From CAVZBT01 sp963773605 (GTDB taxonomy: Bacteria; Acidobacteriota; UBA6911), in contig CAVZBT010000006.1 of assembly GCA_963773605.1 (NCBI GenBank), forward strand, positions 502,800-566,799: a stretch of DNA of 64,000 nucleotides. Reading direction: 5' to 3'. The notes under the pieces are model-generated. The model saw only the letters and a list, made by a program, of their open reading frames with translations, searched no databases and was not told where the DNA came from. The translations under genes and the position numbers were made by a program. Positions 43,301 to 52,312 of the stretch are shown here, piece after piece (position 1 is the first letter of the stretch; every line of letters begins with the position of its first letter).

Positions 43301-43924
43301 ATGGCTTGTTCCACCCGGCGCGCAGGCGCCGAAGCCCCCGTTGATCTCGCCGACGATCCCGAAGACAACGAAGTGGACTTCGCCTCGCTCGCCTACCAGA
43401 TTAGGAAGAACGCCTGCGACGCCGACGCGACGCTCAAAAAGACCATCCTAGAGCTGCCGAACGTCGTCTTCTCCACCAAGGCGTCCCGGTGTGACTGAAG
43501 CCGAGCCCGATTCCGGCGTGATGGTCTATGTCCGCACCGCCGATGGCAACGACGCCCTCGCCTGGGTGAACGAGGAAAAGGCCGTCGCCGGCATCCAGAC
43601 CGAACAGATCACCACCGGTGGCCAGCTTGGAAAGCCCTCCAGCGCGCGCCGGCGGGTCTAAGAGCGCCTCAAGGATTACGCTGTGCGGGTGAAGAACACG
43701 CTCTTCGACATCACGCCATCGATGACATTTACGACGCTCCTCTGACCGAGGTCGCTCGCGACCTCCTCAACCGCGAACTCCGCGCCGCCATCGCGGACGA
43801 AAAACTCGTCGAACTTGTCCTTTCCCTCCACGAGGAGGATCGCCTTTGCATTCCCAAGGAGGACACCCAGGCGCGCGAGCCCCATATCATTTGTTCGCTG
43901 GGGATTCGCAAGGATGAAGGATGA
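43301..43924 (+). pseudogene. C-terminal remnant of a large helicase/ATPase-like gene
   Basis: Three frame-broken pieces read as one C-terminus: VDFASLAYQIRKNACDADAT with TILELPNVVFSTKAS; then GVMVYVRTADGNDALAWVNE; then TEVARDLLNRELRAAIADEK with EEDRLCIPKED and REPHIICSLGIRKDEG. Together they resemble the end of SNF2/HepA-type helicase-like proteins, but I am not sure of the exact family. The N-terminal two thirds are absent because the TonB receptor gene ends 12 bases before. It is a truncated gene at the left edge of an accessory patch. Confidence 0.45.
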
Positions 43925-43973
43925 AATAGGACTGCAAACCTGCAATCGTTCTATCGGCCCAGGGAATGATCAC

Positions 43974-44466
43974 ATGAAGACAGATGCGCTCGCTATTCAA
44001 GCCGAACGGAGAATTCTCCTGATCCGCGGAATCAAAGTCATGTTGAATCACGACCTCGCCGGGTTGTACGGTGTGGAGACCGGTGCGTTGAACAGGGCCG
44101 TGAAACGGAACGCCGACCGTTTCCCCAATGTTCCAGCTTTCCAGACGGGAGTGGGCAGACTTGAAGTGCCAAATCGGCACTTCAAGTTCGGCCGACAGGA
44201 CGGCACGAGCCGGATCCGAGGGCTGGGGCGGAAGCCGGGTCATGCCCTACGCTTTCACCGAGCACGGTGTCGCCATGCTCTCCAGTGTTCTGCGCAGCCC
44301 GAGAGCGGTGCAGGTCAACATCGCCATTATGCGCGTCTTCGTGCGTTTGCTCACCAATGCCGATCTCGCCCGCAAGCTGGCCGATCTCGAAGCCAGATAC
44401 GACGCCCAGTTCAAAATCGTCTTCGACGCCATCCGTGAACTGATGACTCCTCCGGAAACGCCGTAA
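43974..44466 (+). CDS. ORF6N-domain protein (one frame break)
   Basis: About 163 residues after removing one extra base near 44125. The N-terminus RRILLIRGIKVMLNHDLAGL followed by YGVETGALNRAVKRN and DRFPN is the ORF6N DNA-binding domain found in phage and mobile-element proteins. After the break the sequence continues with MPYAFTEHGVAMLSSVL and the helical tail DLEARYDAQFKIVFDAIREL. Such genes are common passengers of phage and genomic islands. The ATG at 43974 is the first in frame with the domain. Confidence 0.72.
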
Positions 44467-44501
44467 GCAAGCGCTTCTTTGGCCGGAAGCCCAGCGGCGA
44501 A

Positions 44502-44790
44502 ATTACCCCGCAGCAGGATTACTGCAAACCCATTTTGGAAGTGCCGGTGGAAACGGGTGGCCGCGGACGCACGTGCGACGTGATCGACCGCGTGGGCGAA
44601 AAGATGAAAGGCATCCTCAAACCCAAGGACTCACGAATCCGAGGCCAGACAGATTCGCTGGCGCAACACGACGCAATGGGCCCGCAACCAGATGGTCAAC
44701 ATCGACGGACGGATGAAAAAGGGCTCCCGCAACGGCATCTGGGAAATCTCTGATACTGGCCGGACGTGGTTGAATAAGGCGTCCAGGTAG
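44502..44790 (+). CDS. Mrr-N-terminal-type winged-helix protein (one frame break)
   Basis: About 95 residues when one base near 44650 is removed. ITPQQDYCKPILEVPVETGG and RTCDVIDRVGEKMKGILKP lead, across the break, into RWRNTTQWARNQMVNIDGRM and NGIWEISDTGRTWLNKA. This is the winged-helix domain found at the N-terminus of Mrr restriction enzymes, here without a nuclease domain. The usual initiating methionine position is ATT, so the start is unclear; the coding part may be a remnant. Confidence 0.55.
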
Positions 44791-44968
44791 CGACATGGAT
44801 GAGGGAAACGCGATGCACATCATTCATAAGGGCGAAAAGAGCACCCGGCCAGGCCGAGCGCCTCAGCCACCGCCTCACGGAATGGCAGGTCCCTTTCTCG
44901 ATCCGGGCTAACCATCATCACACGTGGGCATCCCCACAGCTGCTTCACGCCGCCGGCACACGGACTCA

Positions 44969-45016
44969 GGACTGAAAATCCGTGTGTCGACGGTTCAATT
45001 CCGCCCCCCGGCACCA
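44969..45016 (+). tRNA. 3' fragment of a tRNA gene (probable tRNA-Phe att scar)
   Basis: GGACTGAAAATCCGTGTGTC followed by ACGGTTCAATTCCGCC and CCCCGGCACCA reads as the anticodon arm (GAA), variable loop, T-arm and 3' acceptor strand of a tRNA-Phe including CCA. The 5' half (acceptor strand and D-arm) is missing. The T-stem has one mismatch (GACGG against CCGCC), so the copy is not functional. Integrases commonly duplicate the 3' end of tRNA genes, which makes this a likely attachment-site scar. Confidence 0.6.
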
Positions 45017-45597
45017 CAGAATCAATCACTTACAGCCGAAGCAATTTCGAAAAACCAGTCACTGTGCCCGAAACTGTGCCCGTGACGTTCAAAAAGCCGT
45101 GCACCGACTTGCCGGTTGTAGGGTCCCCGAATTGAAGTCGGCCCCCGACGAGTGACCGACCGGCAGCCCGTTACGTACACTTGGCATCGTCACTTCCCAC
45201 ATCGCCGTTTCGTGGGAGTAGACCCGGCATTCGGGCGCCGGCCTTCACAATACACCAGCCCGCACGCCAGTCGTGACGCATGGCCGGTGTCGGCAGTGAC
45301 GGACCGGCGAGGTTTCGGGGCCCCAGGGGTTTCTTGTGAATCAACACCAAGCTTGTACAGCCCCGTTTGAGGGGGTCCGCATTTTCTCGTTGCATCGGGA
45401 GGGGGTCTTGCTCTTCGAGAGAGACACCAGCCGCCTTGGAACACTTCTGGGCTTTTAGTGGTCTGCCGATTGGGCTCACTCCAAACGGAGTTGGCAGGGT
45501 GAAGCCAGTAAGGCGCGGATTCTTTCGGCGTCCAGCCATGGGCCGATGCAGGTTTCCAAAAGGAATCGGATCATTCCTCGCACACCTGCTCAGCTCT
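45017..45597. other. 581-base stretch without recognisable genes
   Basis: I see no protein-like reading frame with family features on either strand. The left end has a short tandem (CTGTGCCCGAAACTGTGCCC at 45061). The rest is lower in codon structure than neighbouring genes and probably belongs to a decayed element next to the tRNA scar. Confidence 0.5.
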
Positions 45598-46140
45598 TCA
45601 TTTTTGCTGCTGGGCCAGCATCCCCAGCGCAGGGAGCAGCATTGCGACGCAGAAGGAGACACCCATTACCCAGTTGAGCCACTTCTTATCGCGGTTCTTG
45701 ATCCAATAGAAAAGCACCACCGAAAGGAGCAAGGCCTGGAGGATAACCTCCGGCAAACCCTTCAAGTGGACCCACAGCGGCAATACGGTATAGATCATTC
45801 CCTCCAGGGAGCCAGGCGAGGGCCCGAAAGTGCCGAAGATCCCGACTACGACCAGCAGAGTCCACAGGACCAGCCAACCTCGCCGCCTCCCAAAGAGAAC
45901 CTCACCCAGCATGTAGAAAACAATTCCGAACAACGCTCCCCTGATTGGCTGTAACAATGGACCTGCGACTATAAAGGGATCATTTGTCTGCCGCATCAGG
46001 TACTTCAGGCCCGTCTCTGCAAACAGACGCGTGTAGTCGATCGTCACAAAGGCCAACAGCCCCATGATGAAGTATGTCAGGGTGTGCGTGACGAGTGTCT
46101 TGACAACTACTTCTGTCCAGCCTGGTCGTGTTCCGTCCAT
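45598..46140 (-). CDS. Polytopic membrane protein of unknown function
   Basis: A 180-residue protein with about five hydrophobic helices (LTYFIMGLLAFVTIDYTRLF; GALFGIVFYMLGEVLF; LVLWTLLVVVGIFGTFG; VILQALLLSVVLFYWI; GVSFCVAMLLPALGML). It ends in QQQK. ATG 46140 with GACGAGG upstream is preferred over an open extension to 46323 that has no membrane or family features. I do not recognise the family. It lies alone in the accessory patch, with a strong hairpin 40 bases upstream of its start. Confidence 0.6.
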   Translation of the reverse strand: MDGTRPGWTEVVVKTLVTHTLTYFIMGLLAFVTIDYTRLFAETGLKYLMRQTNDPFIVAGPLLQPIRGALFGIVFYMLGEVLFGRRRGWLVLWTLLVVVGIFGTFGPSPGSLEGMIYTVLPLWVHLKGLPEVILQALLLSVVLFYWIKNRDKKWLNWVMGVSFCVAMLLPALGMLAQQQK

Positions 46141-46636
46141 GGTATGCCTCGTCGAGAATTTCCCGTATTGGGCGCGCAGAGAAGAAGGCCGACTGCGGCC
46201 TTCTTCCTGGTTCAGCCAACAGGAGTATCGACCCTGAGCAACATTTGGCGCAAGCAGAGTTTCCGGCGGCTCACTCCAGCAGCCCGAGGCCCGTGAGGGA
46301 TGCGGTTTGTGCTTATTTATCAATGGCTTGCGGAGCCCTATTGCAGGGCTGGAGGACCTTGTTGCGTCCCGGAAACAGTCGCGCTCGCCCGACTCGCGGC
46401 AACCGGGAAGGCTGTGTACATATCAGCTGGTGATTTCTGAGTGTCCGATCTTTATTACAGACAGTCCTGCTTGCCCGCAAACATCGTCATGCATCGTTGG
46501 GTCCAAGAGCATGGGTGGCCCAACGACAACGATGCCATGGGTTCGCTTCCATCATACCAACCGCGTAGGGTTCGAAGCGAGGCACCGGGACAGATGATTG
46601 TGGCGGGCCAAACCCGGGTCGGCTAAAATCGAAGTC
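46141..46636. other. 496-base intergenic stretch with one strong hairpin
   Basis: GAAGAAGGCCG (46181-46191) and CGGCCTTCTTC (46196-46206) form a perfect 11-bp stem with a 4-base loop. I find no gene here. The hairpin lies in the leader of the membrane protein gene if read on the minus strand, or could end a lost plus-strand transcript. Confidence 0.55.
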
Positions 46637-46846
46637 ATGATAACCCTTAGCGTAGAGCTTGAGCAGGAAGAAGATGGCAGGTGGATTGCCGAAATATGCG
46701 AGCTGCCTGGCGTGCTCGCCTAGGGAAAGACTGCAGAGGATGCGCGAGCAAGAGCACAGGCACTCGCCCTTCGTGTGGTCGCCGATCGTCTTGAACATGG
46801 GGAGGCTGGACAAGACCTTCTGAGCATTTCCTTTAAAGCCGCATGA
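46637..46846 (+). pseudogene. hicB: HicB-family antitoxin with internal amber codon
   Basis: MITLSVELEQEEDGRWIAEI then CELPGVLA, stop (TAG at 46721-46723), then GKTAEDARARAQALALRVVA. In HicB proteins the interrupted position is normally a tyrosine (GVxAYG), so TAC or TAT became TAG. The frame is otherwise complete for 69 codons. It overlaps the downstream HicA gene by ATGA. A substitution rather than the usual insertion breaks it. Either it is a sequence error or the antitoxin is truncated to 28 residues. Confidence 0.75.
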
Positions 46847-47055
46847 GTGAATGGCCGAGTACACGAGCACGACGTTTGCTTGCATCTCTCCTGCGAATCG
46901 GCCGGCGGATCAAAAGACAGGCTGGATCACATCGGACCCTCACCCGCGAAGGCTGGCCGGACTTCATTTTTGCCTTCCATGAGGGAGAGGAACTGGGACC
47001 TCGAATGTTGGCGCGGATTGCGAAAAGGACCGGCCTCCGTCCTGAAGATCTTTGA
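46843..47055 (+). CDS. hicA: HicA-family mRNA interferase toxin
   Basis: A 70-residue protein with the HicA double-stranded-RNA-binding-like pattern: RIGRRIKRQAGSHRTLTREG, where GSHRTL contains the catalytic histidine, then WPDFIFAFHEGEE and the end RMLARIAKRTGLRPEDL. HicA toxins cleave mRNA and are neutralised by HicB. The start overlaps the hicB stop. Gene order hicB-hicA is the reverse of the classical pair but common for this subtype. The frame is intact even though its antitoxin carries a stop codon. Confidence 0.85.
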   Translation: MSEWPSTRARRLLASLLRIGRRIKRQAGSHRTLTREGWPDFIFAFHEGEELGPRMLARIAKRTGLRPEDL

Positions 47056-47068
47056 GCAGCGGCGCACT

Positions 47069-48323
47069 TCACTCGGCGCGGAGGGCTTCGACGGGGTCGA
47101 GGCGCGAGGCCTTGACGGCCGGCCAGGTGCCCGAGAGGAGGCCGATGACCAGGAAGGTGGCAAACGACGTGAGAAACACGCGCGTGTCCACCAGCAGGTG
47201 AATGTCCCCCTGGCGGCTCTTGTCCTCGAACAGTTCGCTGAGGAACGGGATCGCCCCGATCCAGCCGGCCAGCAGGATGGCAAGCACGTACCCCAGGATC
47301 CCGCCGATGATCGACAGCGCCAGCGCCTCGCCCAGAAACTGCAGCCGGATGTGCCACTGGCGCGCGCCCAGCGCCTTCAGGACGCCGATCTCGTGCGTGC
47401 GCTCCTGGACGCAGAAGAGCATGATGTTCATGATCCCGACGCCGGCCACCGCCAGCGTGAACAGCCCGATGACGTCGAGCAGGACGCTCGTCGCCGTCGT
47501 CAGCCCGTTGATGATCCCGAAAACCATGCTGAACTTCTGGAAATGCAGCGCCTTCTCGTCCGCGGGGTTGAACTTGTGGAGCTCGGCGAGCACCTGGCGC
47601 ACCTGCCGGACCGCGGGTTCCTCCATCGCGCCCGCCACGGGCTGAAACACCAGCACGCTGTTGTGCGGTTATGTCCGAGATCGTGCCCATCACGTTGATC
47701 GGCATGATCGCGCAGTTGTCGTCCTGGGTGAAATAGTTCGAGATCGCGATCTTCTTCTTGAGCACGCCGATGACGGTGAAGCGCACGCCGTTGACGTAGA
47801 CGTCCTGGTCGATCGCGGGCGCCTGGCTGAAGACCTTCTTCTTCAGGTCGTATCCGAGCACGACGACCCGGCGCATGTACGCGATATCCTCGCGGGTGAT
47901 GAAACGCCCCTCGCCCATGAACATGCCGCGGATCGCGCCGTACTCGTCGTTGACGGCCCGCACTCCCATCGTGGTGAGCCGGTCTCCCCAGCGCAGCTGC
48001 ATGTCGCGGTAGACCTCCGGGCTGACCCGCTTCACCAGCGTGCAGCGCTGCCGGATCATGTCCACGTCTTCGGGTTTGGTCTGCACGACGCGCCCGGCGC
48101 GGCTTCCGCCCGCCTGCATCGATGTCTGGCCGTTCCAGACCACGACCACGTTGTCGCCGAAGTACTTGAGCCCGAGCATCATCGCCCGCTGAAAGCCGTC
48201 GCCGTAGGCCATCAGCAGGATGAAGGAGGCGATGCCCCACGTGATGCCCAGCACCGTCATCATCGAGCGCTTGCCGTAAGCGACCAGGTTTTCCAGCACG
48301 CGTTTGAGGATCTCGAAAATCAT
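47069..48323 (-). CDS. MacB/FtsX-type ABC transporter permease (one frame break)
   Basis: About 417 residues after removing one base near 47675. The N-terminal helix AYGKRSMMTVLGITWGIASF is followed by a large periplasmic MacB-like domain, then three C-terminal helices (FTLAVAGVGIMNIMLFCVQE with RTHEIGVLKALGAR; IIGGILGYVLAILLAGWI; FATFLVIGLLSGTWPAVKAS) ending in PVEALRAE, the FtsX/MacB permease hallmark. It is the second of two permeases in an operon with a periplasmic adaptor. No ATPase domain is fused. It probably exports a lipid, peptide or drug. Confidence 0.85.
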
Positions 48324-48331
48324 CCCGGCGA

Positions 48332-49580
48332 TCACTCGTACCTGAGCGCTTCGATGGGGTTCACCAGGGAAGCCATGAACGCCGGATAGATGCTCGACAG
48401 CACGCCGACCAGCCCCAGGAACCCGAAGGCGACCAACCCGACCTGCGGGGTGACGATCATGCCGGCGAAGAAATCGATCTGCGGCAGCTGGTTGATCAGG
48501 GCGCACAGGCCCCAACCGATGAAGATGCCCGGCCAGTCCGGCGAACAGGGTCAGGGCCATCGACTCGGCGAAGAACTGCATCAGGATGCGGCGCGTCGTG
48601 GCGCCCGACGGCTTTGCAGACGCCGATCTCATGGGTCCGCTCGCCCACCGACAGCAGCATGATGTTCATCACCCCGACGCCGCCGAGAATCAGGGTAACG
48701 ATCGCGACGACGCCGAGGAAGATCCGGAGCGAGGCGAAGAGCTTGAACATGAACTTGGCCTGGGTGACCGTGTTCCAGATCGGCAGGGCGTCTTTGTCCA
48801 GGTAGTCGAACCCCTTGATCTTCGCCACGATCTGCCGCACCTGCAGTTCGGCGGCTTCGCCCAGTTCCTCGCCGCGGGCCTGCAGGATCAGGTTCGAGAG
48901 GCTGTACTTGCCGTCGACGGCGTCCGGGATCGGAAAATCCCGCGCAATCGCATAGAACGGAATGAAGACCATCTTGGCGTCCGGGCCGCTGTAATTCGAG
49001 TTCTGATCCTTGTGCACCAGCACGCCGATGACCAGGTACGGCAGCTCGCCGATGACGACCGTCTGGCCGACGGCTGTCGGCCTTGTTGAACAGCTGCTCC
49101 TTGACTTCGTCGCCGAGGATGCAGACGCGCTGGGCGCGCGCGTTGTCCCCTTCGGTGATCTGCCGGCCGCCGGGCACCACCTCGATGGTGCGCATCTGCA
49201 TGTAGTCGGCGAACACGCCGTGCACCCCGAACGTGCCGTTGTTGATCGTCGAGCGGACGGGCAGGTAGCGGTCGATCTCGGGGCTCGACCGCGTGCAGAT
49301 AGGTCGCCTGCTCCTTCAGCCGGAAGTAGTCGTCAAGCGTGAGCCGGATGTTCTTGCCGGCGCGCACCCCCTGCACTCCCTTGCTGGTCGTGCCGCCCCA
49401 CACGATCATGATGTTCTGGCCGAGCAGCCGCGCCTTCTCCTTCTGCGCGACCCACATCCCCTCGCCCAGCGCGGTCATCAGGATCAGGCAGATCAGCCCC
49501 CACGCGATCCCGAACATCGTGAGGAAGGAGCGCGTCTTGTTCGCCTTCAGGTTCAGCCAGGTCTGTCGCAGCAGATCCAT
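48332..49580 (-). CDS. MacB/FtsX-type ABC transporter permease (reading frame interrupted)
   Basis: About 414 residues; four single-base insertions (near 49285, 49078, 48600, 48535) account exactly for the length. The pattern matches its neighbour: RQTWLNLKANKTRSFLTMFG at the N-terminus, a periplasmic domain with VPGGRQITEGDNARAQRV, then LILGGVGVMNIMLLSVGERT with HEIGVCKAVGA and the closing IYPAFMASLVNPIEALRYE. It lies 8 bases before the second permease and 17 after the adaptor. The two permeases likely form a heterodimer. The ATP-binding subunit is not in the window. Confidence 0.83.
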
Positions 49581-49597
49581 GCTCTTCGCGCCTCCAG

Positions 49598-50839
49598 CTA
49601 CTGCAGGACGACCGCGTCTCCGAGCTTGAGGCCGGACAACACTTCGGTGCGCGCCCCGTTGCTCAGCCCGGTCTGCACCGCGACCTGGCGCCGCCCGGTC
49701 TTGGTCGAAATATCGGGCACTTCGACCGAGGTGCGTCGTTTTTCGTCGTAGATCAGCGCGCTCTCCGGGATGACGAGCACGTCGTGGTGCTCTTCGAGGA
49801 CGATTTCCGCATTGGCGCTCATGCTGACCTTGAGCATGTCGAGATCGTCCAGGATGGACACGCGCACCTCGAACCGGGTCACGTTGTCTTTCTCGACTCC
49901 CATGGGAGCGATGCGAAAGACCTTCCCGTTGAAGGCCTTGTTCTTGTACGCGTCTACGGTCACACGCACCGGCTGCCCGACTTTGACGAGCCCGATGTCG
50001 CTTTCGTCGACCTTCCCCTTCACATACATCTCGCGCACGTCTCCGAGCGTCATGATCAGGGTCGCGTTGGAACCCAGCTGGAGGATGGACGATACCGCGT
50101 CGCCGACCTCGACTTCGCGGCTCAGCACCACGCCGTTGATGGGGGACCGGATCGACGCGTACTTCAGGTTCTCTTCCGCCCGCTCGAGCTGCGCCTGCGC
50201 CTGGATCAATTCGGCCCGGACCGTGTTGAAGGTGCGGTCGTTCTGCTCGATTTCGGCCTCCTTCACCTGTACGGCCGCCTGGAGGGTCTTGTGGCCGATC
50301 TCGGCCGCCTTCATCTTCTGTTCGACGCTGTCGAATTCGGACTTCGAGATAAGGCCTTGGGCGAAAAGCTCCTTGTGCCGCTTGAACTCGGCCACCGTGA
50401 AGTCGTAGTCCTTGCTCTCGGCTTCGAGCTGCGCCTTCGTGAGGTTCGCCCGGAGCGTCTTCCCCTGCGACTCGATTTCCTGCAGCTTGCTCTCGGCGGC
50501 CCTCAGGAACCCGCGCGCCTCCTTCAGCTGAGCCTCCAGGGTCTCCTTGTCCAGTTCGATCAGCAGTTGGCCTTCCCGAATGGGGTCGCCGGCGTTGACG
50601 TAGAGGTACTGGATGATCCCGCTCGCCTTGGACTTGACCTCGACTTTCGAGAACGGCTCTATTTTCCCCGTCGCCACGACCGACTTGGCGATGGCCCCCT
50701 GCTCCACCTTGGCCAACTTTTCGGCTGGAATCGTTTTATCCACGGAGAAAAGCGCCCCGAATACCCAATACCCGCCCAGCATAAGGATCAGACCGACAAC
50801 CGCAAGGAAGGAAATCGTAAAAACTCTTTTCTTCGCCAT
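49598..50839 (-). CDS. Periplasmic adaptor (MacA/HlyD-type membrane fusion protein)
   Basis: A 413-residue protein with one N-terminal membrane helix (VFTISFLAVVGLILMLGGYW). The lipoyl/barrel-sandwich halves are VVATGKIEPFSKVEVKSKAS with GIIQYLYVNAGDPIREGQLL, and IRSPINGVVLSREVEVGDAV; between them is a long coiled-coil hairpin (residues 95-210). A beta-barrel domain follows. It connects the inner-membrane permeases to an outer-membrane channel. It is the first gene of the three-gene minus-strand operon. The frame is intact. Confidence 0.92.
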   Translation of the reverse strand: MAKKRVFTISFLAVVGLILMLGGYWVFGALFSVDKTIPAEKLAKVEQGAIAKSVVATGKIEPFSKVEVKSKASGIIQYLYVNAGDPIREGQLLIELDKETLEAQLKEARGFLRAAESKLQEIESQGKTLRANLTKAQLEAESKDYDFTVAEFKRHKELFAQGLISKSEFDSVEQKMKAAEIGHKTLQAAVQVKEAEIEQNDRTFNTVRAELIQAQAQLERAEENLKYASIRSPINGVVLSREVEVGDAVSSILQLGSNATLIMTLGDVREMYVKGKVDESDIGLVKVGQPVRVTVDAYKNKAFNGKVFRIAPMGVEKDNVTRFEVRVSILDDLDMLKVSMSANAEIVLEEHHDVLVIPESALIYDEKRRTSVEVPDISTKTGRRQVAVQTGLSNGARTEVLSGLKLGDAVVLQ

Positions 50840-50950
50840 GACTTACCTCATGAATGCCTTGTGAGGCACCGGTTACAGATGTTAGTACGAGTTTTGGGGG
50901 AAATAAGTTCGGTGCAAGGGCGGGCCCGGTTTAGAATGCAAAGTGAGGTG

Positions 50951-51053
50951 GGCGGGGGCGGCCGACCCCGCCCCAATCAACTACAACCGGGAGATACCGG
51001 GAACCGCACCGGCTGCGCAAATTCCACAGGGCCGCGTCGGGCCGCCGCGGCCC
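50951..51053. repeat. R2 palindromic repeat, full copy b
   Basis: GGCGGGGGCGGCCGACCCCG plus CCCC at 50951, AACTACAACCGGGAGATACC in the middle and GGGCCGCGTCGGGCCGCCGC plus GGCCC (51029-51053) at the end. It lies between the divergent adaptor and UroD-like genes and ends 13 bases before ATG 51067, so it would be in the 5' leader of that gene. Confidence 0.8.
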
Positions 51054-51066
51054 ACCTGATCATTCT

Positions 51067-52312
51067 ATGGACTCCAGAGAGAGAATCCGGGCAGCCCTGA
51101 ATCACCGCGAATCCGACCGTGTCCCCCTTGACCTGTCGGGTCACCGCTCGTCCGGCATATCCGCGCTCGCCTATGCCAGGCTGCGCGACTTCCTCGGGCT
51201 GGCGAAACGATCGATCGATGTCTACGACCCCGTGCAGCAGCTTGCGATCGTGCACGACGACGTGCTGGACATGTTCGGCGTGGACACTGTTGAACTGGGC
51301 CGCGCCTTCGCGCTGGACGACGCATGCTGGGCGGAGTGGATTCTCCCCGATGGGACGCCATGCCGGGTGCCGGCATGGGCCGCGCCGGAGCGCGCCGGGG
51401 ACCGCTGGGTTATCCGGTCCAAGGCCGGGCCCGTCATCGCGCACATGCCCGACGGGGCCCTCTATTTCGAGCAGACCTGGTACCCGTTTGCCGACGGCGA
51501 ACCCGATATCGGTCGAATCGAGAGCGCGTTCGACGAATCGATGTGGCACGCCGTCGCCGCGCCCCCGGGGCCTCTTGTTGCGGGGCCCGGCGGGGCGGAG
51601 CGGCTGGCCCGAGGCGCCCGGCGGCTGCGCACAACAACCCGTCGCGCGATTATCGGGCTGTTCGGGGGCAACCTGTTCGAAACCGGTCAGATGTTTTACC
51701 GCAACGACGGCTTCCTTATGCTGCTGGCCGGCAGCCCGCGCGAGGCGCACGGGTTTCTCGACCGGCTGGTCGAGATCCATCTCGCCGGGCCTCGAGCGGT
51801 TCCTCACCGCGACGGGACCCTACATCGACGTGATCCTGTTCGGCGACGACCTCGGGATGCAGACGGGGCCGCAGATTTCGCCGCGCATGTACCGCGAGTT
51901 TTTCAAACCGCGCCACAAGCTCATGTGGGCACGGACCAGGCAGCTGACGGAGGCGAAGATCATGCTCCACTGCTGTGGGGGCGTACGGGAACTGCTGCCG
52001 GATCTCATCGACGCCGGCCTCGACGCCATCAACCCGGTCCAGATCTCGTGCCGCGGGATGGACGCCGCGGGACTCAAAGCGGAATTCGGGAAGGATATGG
52101 TGTTCTGGGGGGGCGGGGCCGACACGCGCCACATCCTGCCCCACGGCACGCCCGACCAGGTCCGCGAGCACGTTCTGGAGCAGATCAAGGTGCTCGGCCC
52201 CGGAGGTGGATTCGTATTCCAGCAGGTGCACAACATCCTGGCCAACGTCCCCCCCGCCAACATCGTCGCCATGCTGCAGGCGGTGGGGTGCGGCGGCTCG
52301 ACGCTGATTTAG
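51067..52312 (+). CDS. Uroporphyrinogen-decarboxylase-family protein, methyltransferase-like (one frame break)
   Basis: About 414 residues after removing one extra base near 51790. The N-terminus SRERIRAALNHRESDRVPLD is typical of the UroD/MtaA/CmuA fold. After the break it continues with DVILFGDDLGMQTGPQISPR, IMLHCCGGVRELLPDLIDAG, LDAINPVQISCRGMD and GGGFVFQQVHNILANVPP. The LHCCGGV region carries cysteines and a histidine placed like the zinc site of methylcobamide transferases, so methyl transfer is more likely than haem synthesis. The last residues (VGCGGSTLI) are encoded by an R1 repeat that also supplies the stop codon. Confidence 0.82.

Noticed and set aside
44880..45016. A complete tRNA-Leu or tRNA-Phe gene
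   Set aside because: No D-arm or 5' acceptor strand pairs with the 3' end in the 90 bases upstream, and the T-stem has a mismatch.
46721..46723. TAG in hicB read as pyrrolysine
   Set aside because: No pyl genes or Pyl-type methyltransferase is visible, and the residue in the family is an ordinary tyrosine.
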